Source: Spirogloea muscicola (lineage: Eukaryota > Streptophyta > Zygnematophyceae > Spirogloeales > Spirogloeaceae). Taken from it: a stretch of 64,000 nt of DNA. Under the pieces are notes generated by a model, which had not been told where the DNA came from, searched no databases, and saw only the letters and a program-made list of their open reading frames with translations. How positions within the stretch are numbered: the first letter of the stretch is position 1; every line of letters starts with the position of its first letter. Below are positions 58,299 through 64,000 of the stretch, one piece after another. The position numbers were made by a program, and so were the translations under genes. The stretch covers positions 300,911-364,910 of the forward strand of contig WELB01000034.1 of NCBI GenBank assembly GCA_009602725.1, read 5' to 3'.

Positions 58299-60547
58299 AT
58301 GGCGGCCCACGGCAACGGCGGCGGCGGCGCCGCCGGCGGCGGCGCAGCCTGCTCGCACGACCACGACTGCGGCGAGCATGACTGCGGCGCTGCCTGGTCC
58401 TTGTACCGCCACGTGGACGTGCCAAAGGTAGGCCACTCTTGAGATTCCAAAACATGGCAGACCTCTGACGTGCTCGCGAAATTCCATGCTGCGGGCATGA
58501 GTAAGCCACTACTTGCATCACATTATGATCCTGTCTGCTTGAAGTGTCGAACAGATGTCACAGCTTCTTCACTCTCCATCGTATGAGCATGGCGTGCAGG
58601 GAGAGAACCTTGACGGTTGACAGTGATGAGTGCTCCTCAGAATGCTGTGTCCCTGCGGCTACTTAACTTATGGTACTTATGGAGACCTCTCTTCCAGGTC
58701 CGGGCGTTGAATGAGGCTGTTGAGGGCAGCGCTGGACTGGTATTCAAGAGCTGGGAGCAGCGCTTGGACTTCTCCACTGTGAGCTCTTTGTGAGACGACC
58801 CTTTTCCTCTCCTCCTGCTCCCTCTCCCGAACTCTTCAGCAATTCATACCAGTGTGGGAGGCAAGAAAAGATCGTCATAAGTTGCTGCCCATAGTCACCT
58901 GCAGCCATGCGCTCCATTTTGGTCTGTGCTTGATACTGCAGAGCCTGGAGAGCAACGACGACGATCCTGAGCTCCTTATCTCTGTCCCGTAAGTCGACCA
59001 TGCAGTTACACATGGTGCTCCCCTTCAAGCGGTCCTTGGGTACTGGCTCCATGTTATCTTGCAAAGGCTGAGGACAGCATTCGCTTCCTTCTGACAGGCA
59101 GAAAAGATCATTTGCAACTGACAGCAGTAGGATACCTGCCCAGGTTCACGACCGATGTGAAGATCAAGAGCATCTGTGTTGTGGGGGGCGTGGATGGCAC
59201 AAGTCCCTCACGCATGCGAGTGTGAGTTCAAAGTATATCTCGAGCTTTCAGTAGACCCCGGTGTCACAGACAATTCAATCCTACAACTTGTAGGTAAAGT
59301 TCATGTGATGTAGATGATGCACTCGATGCTCCTCTGAAGACCCTCTTTTGCTCTAACAGATTTTCCAATCGTGATGACATTGATTTCTCCAATGTTCAGG
59401 GTTTACCGCCCCTCCAGGTGTGTGATCTTAATTCTGGTCATGACAAGCTACAGCGATATCTTTGCGTCCTTGTATGCATCTGAGACAGTGATGACGTCAT
59501 TGCCTAGAAGAGTAGACTCCCAGACCAGGTCTTGCTCCCAAAGGGTCGTTTTATGCTGTGACTCTGGAAACTCGTACAAGAACTGAATAGTTGCGTGACA
59601 GTATTCTATGTCAAAGTAAATGACAAACTTTGCGGCCAATACCTGTCACTGCAGAGTTCTGCTCATGCCTCCTGTCAGGAGCACATCCACATGCACAAGT
59701 GTGACGACTCAGGCTGAGTCACCGATAAGTTGTTGGTCCACAGGCCTAGTACATTTGTTGTCAGGCATAAAAGCACAACCAGGAAGCTTGAAGTAAGTTG
59801 CCTGACATCTGTTGAATGATGCACTGCATAGGAATGGGAGTTAACGGAGAACACAAGAGGGGAGGTCGAGTACGTGACCAAGTAAGGCTTCGGCACTCCT
59901 TATCATCAGAACCATTCTTTGACTAAAGAGCAACTTGTGTTTCTTACTTTCTTACGGCTGGTCTGAAGCATGTTGCATGCTCAAGTACTGGACAGCTCAG
60001 GCGATGGAAGTCTTGGCTGTGCAGGTATGCAAAATTCCAGGGCATTGCGAATCTCAGCATGCACTTTCAGTGCAATCATGGGGGTAGTACAACGAGGATA
60101 CACTACATAGGCTTTCGCGGGGAGGCGACTCAGGTTGCAGCCTCTCGTAATTGTGATGTTGATCTTAATACAAATTTTAGGGGAATCGTCTTCATAAAGC
60201 ATCGGTGCTAAACAGAAGGCCAATATTTCCACGAACCTCTGGCCACCTTGTTGGATATCAAGGATCAGCAGACCATATGTTTGATAACATCGCATTGCTT
60301 GGAGCAGATGTCTCGTGAGGTGGTTGCGACAGCTGTCTATGAGGCGATGCCAAATCCCCAGGATCACAAGTGTGTCCTCCTTTTCTACTCCCACTGTTGG
60401 CGAGGATGCCCTGCCTTATGCGTTGGCTCAATAGTAGAAGCAGGTTTGCCATGGCAACCCATTGCTCTTGTTTAAGATGCTCCTCACAGTGATTATGTGA
60501 CCTATTGCAGAGTTCCCGATCAGCTAGGTGTGCCAGAAGTGCTATGA
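58299..60547 (+). CDS. PITHD1: PITH-domain protein (PITHD1-like)
   Basis: PITH domains bind the proteasome in thioredoxin-like proteins; stand-alone PITHD1 is a small conserved eukaryotic protein with proteasome-linked roles. Nine exons: 58299-58427, 58698-58778, 58942-58988, 59144-59221, 59360-59417, 59832-59881, 60025-60133, 60308-60369 and 60511-60547. They give 216 residues in continuous phase, close to the human protein's length. The start is Gly/Ala- and His/Cys-rich (SHDHDCGEHDCG), then WSLYRHVDVPK, VFKSWEQRLDFST, DDDPELLISVPF, IKSICVVGGVDGTSPSRMRV, DDIDFSNVQGLPPLQEWEL, VEYVTKYAKFQGIANLSMHF, RIHYIGFRGEATQ and VVATAVYEAMPNPQDHK. The order matches plant and animal PITHD1. There is no thioredoxin domain upstream. 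A 55-bp repeat insertion lies in its presumed promoter or 5' leader. Confidence 0.93.
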
Positions 60548-61734
60548 GACGGAAGAGTGTGGGAATTCCTATCTACAAGCAACCACCACTGCCCGTCCTC
60601 CCGCTTGGCGAAGATTAACATTGAGAGACTGGGCTTGAAGGCAGCTGTTGACTGTTAACGGTTCTGCTACCTCAACAACAGCAGTTCAAGATTTTGCAAG
60701 CTTTCGGACCTCTGCATGCAAGGGCATCAAACACACTTTCAATAAAGTAGAGTCCTTCACAACGACTGCAAATGTAGACCTTGACAACCTTGTTCCTCAG
60801 AAGGACAGCAGAGCCAGTCAGCATTGGTTTTTACTTTGGTCATTTCTAACTTTGTGCATAGTTGCAATTGAACTTGGCCATCTTGATGTTGTAGTAAAGA
60901 CGAGTTCTTGTTGTAAGACTTGCTCATCTTGCATGATGTCACTCAAGTATATCACCCCTCCCTGTGATATTTGCTGGCCAACCTGCTCTTACAAATCAGG
61001 TCATTTAGCTCTTTGCCCCTCAATTCATTGCACCACTTGGTCGGGGATGGGCATGTTTGCCAGTTCCATGTGGCACATGCTCCTTCAGTATCTTTGTCTA
61101 TCGCATCAATTATGCCTGCAAGAAGCAATGAAGATGGGGGTGCCAGAGGAGTGGCTTGCAAGTCGAACACTGAACATGATCAAACAGAACACTGCCTACA
61201 TGACCAAGAGCACCGTGCCTTCACTATCGACGTCCATGTGTCCTGACATGGTCAGTGAGCTGCAGCCTGAGCAAGGGAGGTTGTGGCTGCGTGCAGACAT
61301 ACTGTGCAAGGTGAGTCGTGAAACTGTCAACGGCCCTGGTCAGCAACAGGTGAAGGAGCTTCTATTAAGGGGCGAGGGCGAGTGCCTATGCTTATGTCTC
61401 ACGAGACGTGGCATATGCAAGGGCGCAGTGTCGGTGCTAGTCTACCAGGTATAGGTGGAGCTAAGGTCCCCCAAGGTCAGGTGGTTATATGGGGCCAGCT
61501 GGGAGTTTATGGTGAAGGGTTGGGCGGAGTTGCCAGTCACAGGACGCCCATTCAGGAAGTCCTGCGGCGTGCACGAGCACAAGGCAATGCTTGTAGAGAA
61601 CGTTCTCCTAACGAGGACGGTGGCTGCCAAGTGCCATCGCCTGAGGCTTGGCTGCGGAATGTCAGCGGCTGAGGCTGCCGCTGGCGAGAGTGGACGCAAA
61701 CCTGACCGCCCGGAAGAGAGGGAGAAGAAGCAGC
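60548..61734 (+). other. Unassigned stretch with one candidate exon
   Basis: About 61118-61310 reads MGVPEEWLASRTLNMIKQNT...LWLRADILCK and is bounded by a plausible acceptor (tgcctgcaag) and a consensus donor (AAG/gtgagt). A second open frame at 61455-61751 is Arg/Glu-rich. I recognise neither and cannot chain them to other exons. They may be part of an unrecognised gene or chance. Confidence 0.3.
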
Positions 61735-62600
61735 TTGTCTCAAAGGGGTGATGGCTGCAAAAGAATAGCAGCTCTTCCAAGGGGGGCGAGGGCTGCACAG
61801 GGCCAGCCCTCAAAGTGTGACAATGTCCACAAGAGATGAAGCAAGAGAAGCAAGCCCAAAGTTCAAAGCAAGAGAAGGTGCGGCGTCTCCAAGACGAAGC
61901 AGCTCTTCCAAAGGGGTCGAGGGGTGTGAAAGCCAGCCCACAAAATAGATAAACAAGGACCCAAAGGAATTACACAGCTCAAGTAAGGGGATGGCTGTGA
62001 GAGGCCGGCTGATACGAGCCGGAAGATGTTGTTGCCCTGATCTGTGGCTGCTTAGCAGGGGTTACTGAGTGTTTTCGTAGCTGCCTGATACCATACGTGC
62101 TAGCTTTAGCGCTTTCCCTGACCAAGAAGATGCCGAAAAGAAAAATGACACAGCCAGACACGACGACACAACGAGAAACTCAGTAACCCCTGCTAAGCAG
62201 CCGCAGGCCGGAGAAAATGACCCAATCGCAATTTAGTCATTCTATTTCTAGGCTGGCCTCTATTCTCCACCGCCCTCTCCTGGCAGCGTCTTTCTCCTCT
62301 CTCGAAGAAACAGCTCTTCTGAAGGGGCGAGGGCTGTGAAAAGAGAGGGCGCGCCGTGCACATGAATTGAGAGCTGAGGCCAAAGCAATCCAGGACACTT
62401 CAGGAAAGCTTTTCCACAAGGAAGCGATGCCAGCCTAATAGGCAATTGAATTTTGGGAGGTGTAACTTACTAAGAATGAAAATGAACACGTCCGGAAGAG
62501 TCAACAAGCGCCTCCTTGAGGCGAGGGGTGTGTAAGGCCAGCCCGAAATGAAGAGTCAAGGTTGGAGAAGCCAGCTCACAGAGAGAAGGCGCATGACATT
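61735..62600. repeat. Cluster of hairpin and tail copies in both orientations
   Basis: Minus-oriented hairpins near 61785-61820 (GGCTGCACAGGGCCAGCCC), 61920-61945 (GGGTGTGAAAGCCAGCCC) and 62525-62550 (GGTGTGTAAGGCCAGCCC) lie among CAGCTCTTCC(A)AAGGGG-type arms. A plus tail DLWLLSRGY-stop ends near 62067 and a minus tail LRLLSRGY-stop lies near 62180-62215. No intact coding region is present. Confidence 0.75.
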
Positions 62601-62990
62601 GAAAGGGAGGCCAATTCTAGCCTCACAAATGTCCTGTTACGGGGTTATGAAGCTAGCTAAGACACTAATATCCCCGAGTGAGCACTTGCATATCTGACAA
62701 GCTAAGCTGAGGCGCCAACCCTCCACCACGGAAGCCATTAGCCTGGGCTAAAGCACGCCCAGCACGCTGGTGTATTGCAAGTGCCTGGGAGCGCTGTAGA
62801 CTCAATGATAGCCGCATTCTGTAGCATGCAACGATGGCTTGCGGGACGCTAGAATGCCCTAAGCTACCGGCCCGACTACGTCGGCGGGCATCGACATGCA
62901 GAGCCAGGGGGTGGAGGAGGGAAGACCACAAGAAGAACGAGTATGGCCGGACGAAAGAAATTGCTCGCCCACAGACAAACAAACAGTCCT
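62600..62990 (-). repeat. Uninterrupted retroelement C-terminal coding fragment
   Basis: The minus-strand frame 62982-62665 reads SSLLHPLALHVDARRRSRAG, SLGHSSV, YRMRLSLSLQRSQALAIHQR, AGRALAQANGFRGGG and SLSDMQVLTRGY-stop. It is the homologue of the interrupted copy at 38815-39374 and supplies its empty insertion site (~62785-62790). Confidence 0.82.
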
Positions 62991-64000
62991 TCAGATTGAG
63001 GCAACGTCAACCAAAGAAAGTGGCTCTTCCAAAGAAGAAAGGGCTCGCCCATCGAGGATGGGGCCTGGAAAAGCCAGCCCAAAGAGAAACAAAGTACGAG
63101 AAGGGGGCCAGGGGAAGCGCTAAGAAAAACAAGCACAACAAGAAACAAAGCAGCTACGCATTACTCAGTAACCCCTGCTAAGCTGAAGGGGGCTAGGGGC
63201 TGTCACAAGCCAGCGCGGACAAGCTTCAGAAGGGCCGAGAGGCGCTGAGACGAAAGGAAGCACACGAGTGCCGGTGCAAGCGGGCAACGCATGGCAGCTT
63301 CGATTCCCCCAAGTCAGCAGCCGCAGGTCGGCTGGACGAAGGAGAAAGGCACCGGAGCTTCCGCGACGGACACTCCTCGCGTCGCGCTGGTCTCGGCGGT
63401 ATCCAGCCACCGCCCGAAACAAGGGGACCAGAGGAGCCGTAAGGCGCCAAGAATATACCAATGCAAAGAGACTGCACTGCATTGAAATAATCAACGACAT
63501 GCCGGAGGCTGGGTGGGAGGCTCTGCGGCGGGCACTTGGCAAGGGGCTTTCCGCACGCCCAGGTTCGCGGGGCGAGACGCCTGGTAACCCCAAGGTTTGC
63601 TGCCGGGGAGAGAGGGCGGAGGAGGGAGGGGCGGAGGGTTCCCCGGCTGTGGCGTGCGTCAGCACCGCGGCGCGCGGCGCGCCGTCCGCCGTCCGATAGG
63701 ACGGATCGCCGCGCCGCGCGGGCACGGCGGGACCACCCCGCCCGCGCCCGGCGCCGCCGCCGCGGGGGGGCCCTTATCCCGCGCCGGGCAGCACGGCAGG
63801 AGGTTTTGTGGGCGGGCAGGGCGACCAGGCGGGGCGACGGGGGGGCTTCCGCGGCTGCCCGTGGGCAGGTTGGGTGAGTCGGCGCCGACGTGGCGGGAGG
63901 GAGGGTAAGTCGCGCCGGCCAGGAGTCCCCGGTGGGCCCCCCCCCCCGCCACCCCACCCTCCCTCCTCCTACCTCCCTCATCCTCCCTGGCCCGCCCCCC
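62990..64000. repeat. Hairpin copy, then GC-rich window end
   Basis: A minus-oriented unit near 63010-63110 (GGAAAAGCCAGCCCAAAGAG with flanking GTGGCTCTTCC and GGGGCCAGGGGAAGCGC) resembles 29960-30030. A tail-like remnant (LLSRGY-stop, minus) lies near 63165-63180 and another (ADLRLLTWG, minus) near 63310. 63500-64000 is very GC-rich with long overlapping frames on both strands and a C-run near the end; no gene is supported. Confidence 0.55.

Noticed and set aside
63165-63981. Long minus-strand frames at the right edge as a gene
   Set aside because: GC- and Arg/Pro-rich overlapping frames on both strands, with a repeat tail inside; no domain, start context or splice signal separates them from noise.

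Overview
The window is nuclear DNA of a photosynthetic eukaryote, most likely a green alga. Every gene is split by short GT-AG introns, and several products are plastid proteins: a triose-phosphate translocator, a 2-Cys peroxiredoxin and a plastid-type lipoyl synthase. The phosphatidate phosphatase, aldolase, NudC-like, SGF29 and PITH proteins resemble land-plant forms, and one intron carries plant-type TTTAGGG repeats. Placement in Chlorophyta, perhaps Trebouxiophyceae, is inference. No prokaryotic operon, viral or CRISPR features are seen.

Layout. 1-6443 (+) lipin-type phosphatidate phosphatase, cut by the left edge. 7754-9051 (-) class I fructose-bisphosphate aldolase. ~10828-11328 (+) glycine-cleavage H protein. 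13122-15744 (+) SGF29. 17762-~19661 (-) 2-Cys peroxiredoxin. 21564-22978 (-) NudC-domain protein. ~23475-25662 (+) Erv1/ALR sulfhydryl oxidase. 26693-28027 (+) PCNA with E2F-like sites upstream. 28484-29307 (-) stand-alone UBP zinc finger. 31006-31520 (+) small membrane protein. 32138-35354 (-) triose-phosphate translocator. 36627-38402 (-) AT-hook nuclear protein. 42282-52324 (+) ABCC transporter of about 30 exons. 53396-56166 (-) lipoyl synthase. 58299-60547 (+) PITH-domain protein. Exons were rebuilt by hand from splice signals, reading phase and family motifs. For aldolase, NudC, PCNA, the zinc finger, the translocator, the AT-hook protein, lipoyl synthase, PITH and the 98-aa protein, all exon lengths sum to an open frame.

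Functionally these are dispersed housekeeping genes. There are thematic links: aldolase and the translocator lie in the triose-phosphate path, and lipoyl synthase makes the cofactor carried by H protein.

The most unusual content lies between genes (about 9.2-9.5, 12.4-12.8, 19.8-20.6, 23.1-23.4, 29.7-30.0, 36-36.3, 38.8-41.7, 56.3-58.2 and 61.7-63.2 kb). It is filled with fragments of one repeat family. Its copies end in a conserved C-terminal reading frame (consensus SDLxLLTRGY-stop), followed by a short 3' tail with a GGGCTGGC...CAGCCC hairpin. Three copies are bounded by 6-9 bp direct repeats. Two of these sit inside older repeats whose uninterrupted versions occur elsewhere in the window. 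This is the signature of a 5'-truncating, non-LTR-like retroelement with very short SINE-like derivatives, one only 55 bp long and 57 bp upstream of the PITH start codon.
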